DNA from: Closterium sp. NIES-65
Lineage: Eukaryota > Streptophyta > Zygnematophyceae > Desmidiales > Closteriaceae
DNA length: 64,000 bases
Direction of reading: 5' to 3'
Assembly: GCA_948144175.1 (NCBI GenBank)
Contig: CANXME010002329.1
Span: 62,001 to 126,000 of the forward strand
A program made the position numbers and the translations under genes. The notes beneath the pieces were generated by a model. The model was not told where the DNA came from, ran no database searches, and was given only the letters and a program-made list of their open reading frames with translations. This document shows, piece after piece, positions 1 to 11,362 of this stretch (positions are counted from its first letter, which is position 1; each line of letters opens with the position of its first letter).

Positions 1-238
1 TATGGTTACCGTAAAAGGGCGGGGTTTATCAAAAGTGCATTGTTGCTAAGCAAATTGTTGGGTACACGTGAGCTCATGATATTTTGTGAACATTTAGGAT
101 TGGGTGAGGAAAAACATTCCTGTTTGTGGGGAGCAAATTCACAAACATGCTGCGAACGCATCTTCTAATCTGCTCCTTGACACAAGCCATCCCCACCGAA
201 AAGGTAACCACCAAGCAACACCCCGGTCAGGAACGCCC

Positions 239-3200
239 CTACTCCACACGCACATCATCCCCACGTGCTGCTCTCCCTTGCTGCACATCCGCAACGCCTC
301 TCAGCTTCCTGAGCAGCCCTCTCACCTCATGGTCCGCCCTCACTCCCTTCACCCGCATCTCCTCCTCTACCTCCCTCGCCGCCTCCTCCCACCTCCCCCC
401 ACTGATACCCTCCCCCTCCCCTCCTCCACCTTTCCCTGCAGGCACCTCAGCGCGTCGCAGCATGGCCCCTATGAGCATCTTGTACCAGGCCACCTCACCG
501 CGGCCCCACATGGCCTCGCCTGCCTGCATGGCCTGCCTCACGCCCTCCACGTGCCCCTCTGCTTTGAGTGCCTCCATCAGCCCCCGCAGCGTGCGCCGCT
601 TGATGGCGGCTGGGGGCGTGGAGGGGTGTGAGCCGTGGGGGTGAGGGGGGTGGTGGGAGGGACGGGTGTGACGAGGAGTAGCAGGAGGTGACAAACGCTG
701 ATGCACGGACCCAGGCAGGGATTCGGGATGAAATGGACAAGTCAATGGATTGGTGGTGGCAGGAAGGTGAACGGTTACAGGAGTCTCAGGAGTGGTGACC
801 AGTTGAGAGAGAAGGGCGGTGGCATGGGAGAGGCGGTGGGAGCGAGAGAGGCAGGAGAGGAGGAGGGATAGTGTGGCCGTGCCGCACGGAATGCCAGCCC
901 GGTGCATGTCATCAACCAATCGCAGTGCAGCATCTGGCATGTTAGCTCGAGTGTACCCCTTGAGAAGCGCGTTGCAGGCATCCAGGTCCAGGCGACGGAT
1001 GCAGGCATGCAGAGAGGAGAACGCCTCTTCTGCCATGGCTATGTCACCAGCCGCCACATGCGCTGCTATGCGCGCCACATGCATGGGTCTAGTCACCCTC
1101 ACCCCCATCCCACCCACCCTCCTCCACATCCCCTCCACCTCCCCCCCACGCCCCCCCTTCCCCGCCCGCCCCATTGCCATCCACAACGCAGCACAAGCAG
1201 CAGTGGACGGTGCCATGCCATCCCCCAGCATGGCGTGGAAATATTTTTCTGCGCGGCCCAGCTGCCCGGTGTGAAGGAACACTTGGAGCAGGATGGAGTG
1301 GGTTTGCGCGGAGGGGAGCAGGCGGTGGTGCTGCTGCATGGCGTGTAGGAGGGCGTTGAGGCGGTCAGGAGAGGACGTGGGTGCGTGAGGAGGGTGGTGC
1401 AGGCAGTGGCGCAGCAGGATGTGGAAGGTGAAGAGGGAGGGGGCGACGCCCTGCAGGCACAGGCATGTGCATGGGGTAGGGAAGCGGGAGTGTAAGGAGG
1501 TGAGATGGAGAACAAGGGTCCACACATAGAGAAGCCACACGTGAGATTAAAAAGGCAGCAGCTAGCAAGAAACCATAACTCACGGCCGCGGCACAGCATT
1601 GACCAGCGTTGACCAGCTTTGACCCAGCCCCTGATCACATTCTCTCCATTCCCATCTTCAATCACCCTCATGCCCTTTCCCGTCACATTCCCCCTCCGCC
1701 CCCTCCTCTCACCTTCACCCTCATCTCTTCCATGACGTCATCCATCCTCTGTGTCAATGAATCAGCCGAAGCTAGACGCGACGGCAGGGTGGAGAGGGCG
1801 AGCAGGCGCGCGTTGAATGCGCTCACACCCAGCGCCGCCGCCCCTGCTGCCTGCTGCAGCCACTGCAGCTCCTCCTGCAACTGGCTGTGCCGGCCCGTGC
1901 GCGCCAGCTGGTACAACACTCCACTGTACGCCTGATGCGGATAGAGAGCAGTGAGAGGAAAAGCAGGGATGAGGAAGGGGGATGAGAATCAAGAAGTATG
2001 ATGGAGATTTGAGCAGGAACAACAAGGTATGTATGTCTAGGGATGAACAAGCACAAAAGTAGCTCAGTACCGTATAAGCATCCCCGGCAAGGTGGGCACC
2101 TTGTGAGAGCGGGCGTGGCATGGCAGGGAGAGGAAGGCGTCTCTGGCGTCGCTCCATCTGCCGCAGCGAGCCAAGCCATCGATCAGCTCACACACCTCCC
2201 ACTCCGGGTCCTCCCTCTCCACGTCTGTGTGGCTTGACTCGCTCCCCTGCTCATGCTCATGCAGACTGTGTGGCGAGTGGTGTGCGGAGAGGCGGGCCAT
2301 GTGCCATTGGAGCAGCTGATGGGGGAAGAGGGGTGAAGAAAGGGAAGATGATGTAGAGAACATGAGGGGTTGATAAATCCGTGAGGTGCAAACATCATGA
2401 TCAGACACGACGTCATGATATGCATGAGTGCATTTGGTGCATGCATGGCATATGAGTGCATGGGTGCATGCATGCGGACATCACCTCGAGAGCTTGCTGG
2501 TTTCGCTGCCTCTCCTTCAGCCGCCGCACCAGCAGCATCACGAGTCGCCGGTCCAACACTGCACCACTAGTGCCGTTACTGCCACTGCTGCTGCTGAGAC
2601 GTGCGATGCCATGGCTCGCTTGCGCAGCAATGGTGGGATTGGTGGGACGGGAGGGGGTTGTGGGAGGGAAGCGGTCAGGTGGGAGGCGCCAGGAGAGGAG
2701 GCGAGGCATGAGAGGGAGAGAGGGAGGATGGTGGCGGATGAATGACCACATGCGCTCCACCCGCTCTGCTTCCTCCTTCCTCACTCTCTCTCTGCCGCAG
2801 CTGCCGCTTTCCTGCCCTGTCTCCTCATCATGCTCCCAGTCACCACTTCTACAGTCACTGTCACTGTCACTGTCACTGTCACTGTCACTGGTATCACCAC
2901 CATTGCCAACACAGTGACCATCTCTTTCCCGCATCTGCCCCATTGATTGTGCAAGTGCCAGTTCAGCACCAAGCCCCGGCTCCCGTCCTCCGGGCCCCTG
3001 CTGCAGAGCCAGTGTCGCATCAGGCACTGCTTCTGTCCTAATTGCACCCCCTACTACTCTCCCTTCATCCCCCGCACGTCCATCTCCTGGGAACTTCCGT
3101 GGCTGTGGAGCCTCCACGAGCTTGTTGTGCGCGTGATGTGAGTGGAAACGTACAAGGCTGGGCGAAGAAGGGGTGGGCGCGTGAGGCAGCGGAAGGCTTG

Positions 3201-3570
3201 CTACTGGTGATGATGTTGAGGGCGCTGAATGCAGGGCAGACTGCGGGAGGCGGAGTGAGTGTTTATGGGACGGGAAGAGGAAGCTGTGCGGTAGAAATGG
3301 TGGCTTATTGGGAGCAGGAGGGAGAGGGTAGGAGGCAAGGAAGAGGACGGGGTGAGTGAGGGAGCAGGGGGCGGAGAGAGTGGGAGGGCAGGAGGTGGGC
3401 ATCCAGTAACTGCTGTGAAGGGAATCAAATCCATTAGGGGAATCGTCATCGTCTGATGCGGGCGAGGCGCGAGAAGACGCACTGCAGCCTGGCATGGGGG
3501 AGGTGGAGGCGCGCCTGAATGCGCCACTTCTCCCGCCATTTCTGCCGTGGGTGTACCAGTGGGGAAACAT
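239..3570 (-). CDS. Pentatricopeptide-repeat-like protein, 4 exons
   Basis: Predicted exons on the minus strand are 3570-2485, 2315-2100, 1931-1713 and 1450-239. All junctions are in phase 0 with GT-AG borders, giving about 910 residues. Joining exons 3 and 4 restores a typical PPR helix pair (MRVKGVAPSLFTFHILL). Further helical-hairpin repeats include GRAEKYFHAMLGDGMAPS and NALLKGYTRANMPDAALRLVDDM near residues 580-720. PPR proteins bind organellar RNA sequence-specifically and act in processing, editing or translation, so a plastid or mitochondrial location is expected. The N-terminal 360 residues are low-complexity, with a Ser-Asp run coded by a hexanucleotide repeat. No DYW or SMR domain was seen. 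A segment of exon 4 (about 605-777) is Pro/His-rich and begins with a possible donor, so it may be an unrecognised intron. The start ATG is the least certain point. Confidence 0.7.
2852..2890. repeat. (TCACTG)n hexanucleotide repeat inside coding exon
   Basis: About six tandem copies of a 6-bp unit. On the minus strand they encode a Ser-Asp dipeptide run in the first exon of the PPR-like gene. The length is a multiple of six, so changes in copy number would keep the frame. Confidence 0.85.
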
Positions 3571-4899
3571 CTCTCCCCACGCGCATGACAGCCATATGCT
3601 GCAGATAAAAAAAGGGTCAACACAAAGGTAAGATTAGCAGGAGTGGTGGGAGGAGGGAGTAGGAACGAGGACTTGAAGTAACAGGCCTGATTGGGACACA
3701 AATGCGTTGGCGTTGTTTGAGCCTGCAATCGCTTCAACCTACACAGCTTCAATTAGTGTAGCTGCAGATCACTGCAGGTGCATTCATGAAACGTACAATG
3801 ACACGAAGTTGCTTCACAAGCACCCTAAGAAACCTTCAGAAAGCTTCGCATGGTTTCAAATTAATCCTGACAGCTTCGCATTCCCTCACAGGCCTCAAAT
3901 GGCTCCAAATGGCTTAACGAAACAGATTTTCCAAGTCTTCAAAATCATAGAGTTACATCGAGAAGGCCTTATGAAAGGGAGAGTAAGGTGGTCGAGGAGC
4001 ACCTTCTCAGTTGCTGCCAGTGCGCGGGCCACGCTCGACACAGCACTCGCCATCGCACCACCGTCGCTGCGGCTGCAGCACCTGTCGCCACCGCAGAGAC
4101 CGGTGACGCTCCCGCTGACGGACGAGGGAGCGACGAGCTATCGTAAGAATCGTTCAGGCGTGATGCATCTGGTGAAGTTAGGACGGTACATGAATCCAAC
4201 GGCTGGAAATCCGCGTCCACATGCCTTTGATCACATTGTGCGGCGAGACTAGGATCGCGTAGAGTGACTTTCGGATCGCTGGATAACCGATCGATACTAG
4301 AAGGGCCGCCATAGATGAAAGTATTCTGATGGACTTCTGTCATCATGGGAATGGTGTGACAACCTTGCCATGAGGCGAGCAATGGGGCGAGCGACCGTTG
4401 TGACTCGTTTCACCTCGTGCAGCGATAGTCACACAGCCTCGCTAAAAGCTGGTTTACGTGACAGCGGAAAGCTGTGACTGCGCAGAAGGCCCGCTTAAGA
4501 ACCTACTAAAATTTTGTATCGGTACACTGTTCCAGGAATTATTGTCCCACTAACATGATCATAAGAACGTGCGATTCCATTACTTACAAGCACAATACCA
4601 ACAAAACTTATGCAATCACACGCAACTAGAGACTGCAAGAGGCGTGACTGAGGGAGGTGTATACAATCTGTAGCCGTCAATATCTTGGCTTGCTTCTCCT
4701 TTCCCTGCGCATCATTGTAGAATACGCACATACCATTAACACAGATTTGTGAGGCAGCAGCACAAAACGGAGCCACATCAAAGGCGAAGTGTTGTCAGCC
4801 TATCATCCCAATCAGCTCACGCTCTTTCCAACCCCTCAGACTACCCCCTTCTCCGTTCCTCCCCTTCTCCCCCACCCCTTCCCTTCCTCCTTCCTCCCC
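3571..4899. other. Intergenic stretch, no gene recognised
   Basis: This lies between the PPR gene start and the last readable exon of Y14. It holds open frames of 137-181 codons on both strands (3707-4252 and 3969-4382) and a 93-codon minus-strand frame (4495-4776), but none shows a recognisable domain or matched splice structure. The part below 4931 may contain a last small exon or the 3' UTR of the Y14 gene. Confidence 0.5.
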
Positions 4900-6469
4900 C
4901 TACGCCCCCTTTCCCCCACACAACACTGACCTTCTGCCACCGTGCTTCCCCCGTGGCCCTGTGGTGAAGGCCCAGTTCACAGCGATGGGCTGGGTGAGCA
5001 GCTCTGCGCCATTGAGGCTCTCAATGGCCGCTGCTGCCTCCTGCCTGCTCTCGTACTCCACCAGTGCGTAGCCCTGGCGGTAGGGAGTGTTGGGACGGGA
5101 AATGGGGGGTTGGAACGAGGAGGGAAGAGGGATGACGGTAGGGAGAGAGGAAGAGACTGCGGTGAAAAGCAAGGGAAGGGATGAAGAAAGGAAGCGACAG
5201 AGAGGGAGGGAAAGAGCACACGAGCAAGTGAGCCAAGAAAAGAAAGGGCGGGGCAAGAGGGGAGGGGGGAGGGCCGAGGGAGAGGAGGGGGGGGAAACGA
5301 ATTGCCTCAACTGCAAATTAAGTAGAATAGAAAAACGCGTTGATGGGTCAGAGAGAGGGATGAATGCGACAAGAACCTGAACAAGCTTTGTGCGGGGCTC
5401 ACCTTAACAAACCCTGTGCGTCGATCGAGGTTGAGGTGGAGGTTCTTGATCTCTCCAAACTCGGCGAACATCTCATGCACGTCATCCTCCTGTGCCTCCT
5501 CGTGCACCCCCGTTACAAGCACAATCCACCCCTCCACAGCTGCACACAAACAATGCAAGGGAACAGGGGACAATGAATTTCAGGAACAACCCACACGCTG
5601 CTACGAGCTACCTTGCGTTTTGATTCCCGTGCAGCCTGGTATCACGGCTGCACTACTCGTCTGTATTCTCTCCACCATACGCACACTTAAGTCAACCCGT
5701 CCCTCCCTCTCCCCTCCCCCTCCCCATCTTCCTCCCCATCCCACTCCCTACCCTTTCACCCTTCCTCCCTTCCACTCTTCCTCCCTTTCCCCATTCCCTC
5801 CACCCTTCCCCTCCCCCCGCCACCCGCAAGACGCACATCGCTGGGGCCCGGGTCCGCCGGACGCGTCGAGCGATTCGAACGCGCGGCCCCCCACGCGGTC
5901 GCCGCCGTCGCGCTCCACGTCCATGGCCTCGCGGAACCCGCGCCCCTTCGTCCGCCGCGCCTCCGCCGCCGCTGCTGATGCCGCTGCTGCCGCGGCCGCT
6001 GTCCCACCAGCAATCGTGGATCTGCGATGGTACGGGGAAGGACGCGGGGAGGGGGAAGAGGGGCGACGGGAGGACAGGGGCGACGGGAGGGGAAAGAAGA
6101 GGGAAGGGGGTTGGAAGAGGAGGTGATGGACGTGGCATGCTGCTTCCACGGTACGCCCACATGTGTTAAGCGCGGAGGAGGAAGCCGCGAGATGCATTGA
6201 ACACGGTCAAATGGAGCGGACTGGCGCGGCGCGATGTTTTTGAACCGCTGCCAGTCAACAACACTCCATGTGGCCAGATTGATACGTGGCCAGATAAATC
6301 AAAAGAGGAGTGAGGAGAGAAAGTCGATTTCTCGGTTTTGGATGAACCTAAGCTTAGGCGCAGGCGCCGCGGCGACTGGAGCGGCTCCGGCGTCGTCCTC
6401 TTCCATGGCGAGCTCGAGATCGTCATCGTCCGCGCCGTAGTCTACCTGGTCCACGTCAGCGTGCGCCAT
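4900..6469 (-). CDS. Y14: Exon-junction-complex RNA-binding protein Y14 (RBM8A)
   Basis: Exons 6469-6348, 6021-5837, 5539-5403 and 5073-4931 join in correct phase to a protein closely matching Y14/RBM8A. It has an acidic N-terminus, a KLR-STIAGG linker, the block [43 protein letters not shown], then an RRM with RNP1 KGYALVEYE and the end [17 protein letters not shown]14 pairs with MAGO and sits with eIF4A3 on spliced mRNA upstream of exon junctions, acting in nonsense-mediated decay and mRNA localisation. The third exon ends on AAG/GTGAGC, inside RNP1. The C-terminus is uncertain: exon 4 can run to a TAG at 4900, or splice at a good donor (AAG/GTCAGTG at 4930) to a small exon that I could not fix. 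The usual Arg-Ser tail is not visible. The start is the ATG giving [12 protein letters not shown]. Confidence 0.92.
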
Positions 6470-7039
6470 GATGAATATCTGACGTCGGATCCGCGTGTAC
6501 ACCAATGTCAACGCCCGATGAATCGTATTCTGCACGCTAACCTAGGCTCGCGCGAGTAGAGCTGTGTAATTGCGAGTGCAAGAAGCGAGTGATGAAGGCT
6601 AAGAAACAGAGATTGCCCTAAATTAGGAGCCTGATAGCACAGTTCGGAATCTGCGCTATAGCGATCCTCGTGAATTGATTAAGTATTTATTTTCGGCTAT
6701 CTATGAATACTCTATGTTGTGGCTACATCTGGCTCACATTGATAAAATTGGTGTGCAGCACTGACTAGCTGCTGTTGTTCTCTTTAACTGCCACACTGTA
6801 AGTCATACTCACGTGAATTTTTTTTCAGAAGGACAGACCTACCAAATAAAAAAGTGTTCTTATTGCAAGAGATGATTACAGGTTCAAATCAGACCACCCA
6901 TCTTCAAGCAGTACCATGACCGTTTCAAAACCAAAAAGAACGCCAAAAGAAACTAGAAGGGCTTGAATTGAATGTATTCCCTGCACAAGAAGCCCTTCGC
7001 ATACAGTATAATCTAAAGATTGCTTCTCTGGGAAAGTGC
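6470..7039. other. Intergenic, relatively AT-rich
   Basis: This combines the upstream region of the Y14 gene and the 3' flank of the desaturase gene. It is richer in A+T than the coding parts (about 6600-6900). No gene or repeat was recognised. Confidence 0.5.
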
Positions 7040-9205
7040 TTACACAAGCACAACCTCCCTGTTGAACACCCAGCTAAACTTGCCCGTTTTCGGCCCCGCC
7101 TTCTTGAGCTTGTCCGCTGATCGCTCAGCCAGCTTGCGAATGCGCGGCGGCAGCTTGCACACATACTCCTGTGCCCTGCGCCCGTCAGCATCGAGCCCCT
7201 CAATCTTCTCAACGTTCCATCTGGCAATGAGGTGCTCGATGATGCTCACGTAGTCGTTGGCCGTGTACACGCCCGTGCGCTGCGCCACCATGGTGAACGC
7301 GTCAAACAGCTTGTCGTTCTCCCCGTCGTACATCAGGTGCGCAGGCATCACGATCTGCAGGGGAGATCATATGGGGATGGACGGCATTGGGGTGTTGTTA
7401 TACGAACTACTCGCTGGAAGTGCAGCAGACAGACATACACCAGCACCTAGGAGCCACTTCCATGGTAGCTTCTGGCTTCATTGTACACTCATCTCTGCTC
7501 AAAACACCCCCAGCCCCCCCCGTCCCTTCCACCATCAACATCTCAATACCACCCAGGGGCCCTAGGCAATTCCTTTCACCACGTATTCCACTTGATTCCA
7601 CTGACATGACTCGTGCGATACACACTTGAGAGGTGTGTCTTCATCACATGAGCTCACAGAACCTAATCTTATTGACATATCTACACGCTAGTATCCCCAT
7701 ATCCGACCCATGTCCCTATCCCCGGTCAACCCAGCATCATACAACACCCCGTCCCCAATCTTCTACCACCCCACCCCACGCCGCCCAGATCCCAATCACC
7801 TGACCCCGCACCGCACAGATCCCAGTATCCCCTGCTGACCCCACCCCACCCAACTCGTAACTCTTTGGCCCCGCCCAGCCCAGATCCTAGCCTACCCCTC
7901 CCACATCCTCCCCACCAGGCCGACGACGCGAGGCGCACCTGTTTCTTCATCATGTCTTCGAAGGCGAGCATGGCGCCGTTGGGGTCGAGCTCGTACAGCT
8001 TGCCCACGATCGCCTGGTACGCGCGCTCGTGCCGCTTCTCGTCCGCCGCGATCAGCCCGCAGATGCGCCCCAGGTTCTTCTCCCCCTTGAACACCGCGTG
8101 CCGCGCCGTGTTGCCGTGCGAAATGGCCGTCGCGCGCTCCTGGAACGACGTGTAGAGGAAGCCCAGGTACGGGTTGTTCTCCGTCTTGGGGTCCTGTGGG
8201 TGGCGAGCATGGGAGAAGAAAGGAAGACGTGGGGGATGGTACGGTTAGTAAAGATGCTGAATGCAACGACACCTTGGATAACAAGGGCAAATTAACTTCC
8301 CAGCATGTGCGATGGTAACACGTGCGATGACCTAGGAGCTGCCAGGAACTGCGAGCGAACGCACCATGCCGGATCCAATGAGGTACTGGATCGTCTTCTC
8401 CACGGCGCGCATGTTGACGCGGCCCGTGAGGTAGAGGTAGCGGTTGAGCAGATCGCCGTGGCGATTCTCCTCCGCCGTCCACTGCCGCGTCCAAATGCCC
8501 CACGGGGTCGGGCTCGCGCCCGTCTCGTCGCGCGTGCCGTCCAGCGTGTTGAGCATCGTCTGGTACGTCGGTAACGCCTCCTCCGTGATCATGTCGCCGA
8601 CGAGCGAGACGAAATACTCGTCGGGTAACTCCTTCGCCCGCTCGCGCAGCTCCTTGACTTCGTCAAGAAAGCCCTCTTTCTCAGGTGACGGGAGGAAGTC
8701 AGACGGCTGCCACGACGACTCCACGGGCTTGAGCATCGGAAGGAGAGTTTCCTCGGCCCAGCCCTCGAGCGACTGTACAAGCTCGAGTCTCTCGGGGCTG
8801 ATGGTGTGCGCCCTCTGATTGGTTACCATCTTGTGCTTCTTCGCATCGGTCGACGCGGACTGGCTGGGGGAGGAAGGCAACAGTGTGGGGAAGGAGATGG
8901 TACGGCGGATGAGGAAAGTGCAATTCACATATCTACAAGAAGCAGAGACTAGCGCACGAATTCTCGTTTTTCCTCGTATCAGTCTGGGTGCGTATTTCCT
9001 GTATCTCCTACTCTACTACTAGTAATATCGTGAAGTGCAACGATGGGACTCACCGAGCTACAGTAGCGGTCATGGCTACCTTGCACCCATTCTGCACCCG
9101 CTGCACTCTCGCGCCGCGGATAGACTGGCACGACCCCAAGCGGGCCGCGGCATTGGCGCTGGCGACGTTAAGAGACGCCATCTCTGCAGCTAGCGAGCCA
9201 GCCAT
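7040..9205 (-). CDS. SAD: Plastid stearoyl-[acyl-carrier-protein] 9-desaturase
   Basis: Four exons (9205-9054, 8863-8365, 8193-7939, 7354-7040) join with perfect phase to 406 residues, the usual length for the family. The first 50 residues are a Ser/Ala/Arg-rich plastid transit peptide ([20 protein letters not shown]). The mature enzyme carries both di-iron ligand motifs, EENRHG at residues 182-187 and DEKRHE at 268-273, plus the conserved [11 protein letters not shown] and [15 protein letters not shown] blocks. It introduces the cis-9 double bond into stearoyl-ACP in the plastid stroma using ferredoxin and O2, supplying oleate for membrane lipids. All metal ligands appear intact. Chain-length preference (18:0 versus 16:0) cannot be read by eye. 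The second exon begins at the acceptor at 8863 rather than the nearby AG at 8860, because only that restores the frame. Confidence 0.97.
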
Positions 9206-11362
9206 ATAATAGGATCAAGCAGGTTGATCACAGACACAAGCAAAGCAAGTACTGAATGCTCACTAACTGCGGTGAGGGAACCGCGAGTGATCAAAAGATA
9301 AGGGGGGTTGTGATATTTTCTGACGTCGAGGTTGGGGAGGGGTCTGAAGGTAGGAATGACCATAGGAGGCTTTCTAGCTGCCAGCCTTCCTCTCTGAATT
9401 CCTCTTCGCTAGGCGGGGGAAACGGGGTCGTCCTGGAGGCACTGCGCGCTTTCCGCGCTCTGTGCTGGCAAGCGATCGGGTGTCTCCCCCAACCGCAAGC
9501 TCCCACGTAGGAGAGGGGATTACAGTGCGACAACGCATAGCAAAAGAGTGATCGGTCAGCGTTCCCTTGGGCTTTCCGAGACGGTTGATGCGGGAAAGAT
9601 GCTGCGATCGAAACCGCTAGAAACAAGCGCGAAAATACCCTCAGCCAGCAACTTTCCAGCTCCATTTCTGAAGCCAATCAGAGGACGATCATGAGTCGAG
9701 GCCACGCAATGCAATCATCGGGGTGCAGACATTCGGGGCTCTCCTGGCCTCCCGTCCGTTCGTGTGGACAGCGCACCAACGTTACGACTGACGCCGAGCA
9801 CCGTCATGCTCTCGTTTCCGCTACGATGCGACGAAGCGTTACGATACAATTCGAGTAATTATTATCTCGACGCACCACTACATTATGAGGACATATACGA
9901 CTTGTATTATAGATACACGCAACTAGACAATTAGGCTGATTAGAAAGTGACCATTTCCTCATACATGATATTTTGGAAAAAGTGTGATTATATTATAAAA
10001 AAATTCTCCATGCCAGCATATGAGGAACCATGCATCCCTAGTACAAATATATACACATATATAGACCGCTGGAATGTTGTTTAGTAGCAGTAAATATTGG
10101 TGTATGTTCTGCCTTTTCTTCCTTTAACGGGGTGTTATTCCCAACCACAATTGCTCTGTGGTGGAAGATTCTGAGGATGTGGGCTGGTTGACTCGATGCG
10201 AGACCTGCACCTGAAGACGCATGAGGAGTCGGTCTCACATACGGTACAGCGTTGGAGACACAACGGGAGCGACTTGAGTGCAAGGTCCTACTCAGCCATT
10301 CTCACCTGCACTGCTGCCCACAACACGAAATGCTCACTAGTCAATTGCTTTAGAATAGGCCCTCGGGTTTTCTTTTGCCGAACCTGAATCTCCTGCTGGG
10401 CCATGATGCCCAGACCTCAGGTTCGCCTGAAGGCCTGCCGCAACCAGTTTTTCCTCCTGCACGCCATGCCTCACAAACATGAAACATCCCGAGTGCGCGA
10501 AATGGACGGTGAGGCACTTCTCGGTGAGGTGAGGCACTTTTTGCAAGGAGAATGTAATTGTTGCGAGCTTGAGATTGGTCGCCAAGGGCCTCATCGACTT
10601 AGTTGCTGTTGCCCGAACCAAACCCCAGCTTTACCATATCAAGAAGCTGCCCAATCTGCCGCAAAGCTGCCCTTCTGCCACTGCGCAGCGCAACTGGCCC
10701 TCAATCGTCCCCCATGCGCCACTGTCACGGTGCGCCCACCAACCCCAAGGCCGCTTTACGCTTTTATTCCGCCAACCAGGCAAGCTGTCTGACCCATGCC
10801 TGCCCTCCCGTTCCCCGTCGGACCCCCGCTTGCCGAACCAGCGCAGGTGGTGTGTGAGGTGTGGTATTCTCCCATAATCACATTCGCGTTCCAACCAGTG
10901 CTTGTAAAGGCATGGCGGGCGGAAGTCCCCCCGGCTGTCAGTTCCGCCCCGCATCCATCGTCTCCACCCACCGTCGCCCGCGGGTCCCTCCCTCCCCGCC
11001 GTCACCTTCCCCAGCGATCTCTGCCCAATCGCACGCCTCTCCCGCACACTGGTCCTCCAGCAGAGAATTCTGCTTGCGCTCTTTTCGACTTTCCGTGCAA
11101 CGCTTTTGAACTTCTAAACTTGCATCCTAGTCAGCAGCAGCCCCCATCATTCATGAACACATGAATTGGCCACTTAGTTCGCGCGGTTCCCGCTTATTTT
11201 CCAGCCAATTTAGAGTTCTCGTCGATCTTTCCGTCGTAGTCCTATTTTCGCATGTGTCCGGAGCTTCTAGGGGATATCGTAGGAGCAGAGGCGGGGGAAA
11301 GCCAGCGCGCCAGCTTGTGGGCCTCGCAGACCGCCGACCGCCAACGCGCGCCTTGTGCGGCC
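9206..11362. other. Divergent intergenic region between desaturase and WOX genes
   Basis: About 2.1 kb between two genes transcribed away from each other, so it must contain both promoters. The part 9840-10080 is AT-rich. Open frames of 80-138 codons between 10337 and 11109 overlap one another on both strands and show no domain. One frame contains LVAKGLIDLVAVARTKPQ near 10570-10625, which I could not assign. No RNA gene or repeat was seen. Confidence 0.5.

Noticed and set aside
3707-4382. Open frames of 181 (+) and 137 (-) codons between the PPR and Y14 genes
   Set aside because: Neither has a recognisable family, and they overlap each other. Left as unassigned.
10337-11109. Possible gene in overlapping frames of 94-138 codons on both strands
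   Set aside because: No domain, no consistent splice sites and equal openness on both strands.
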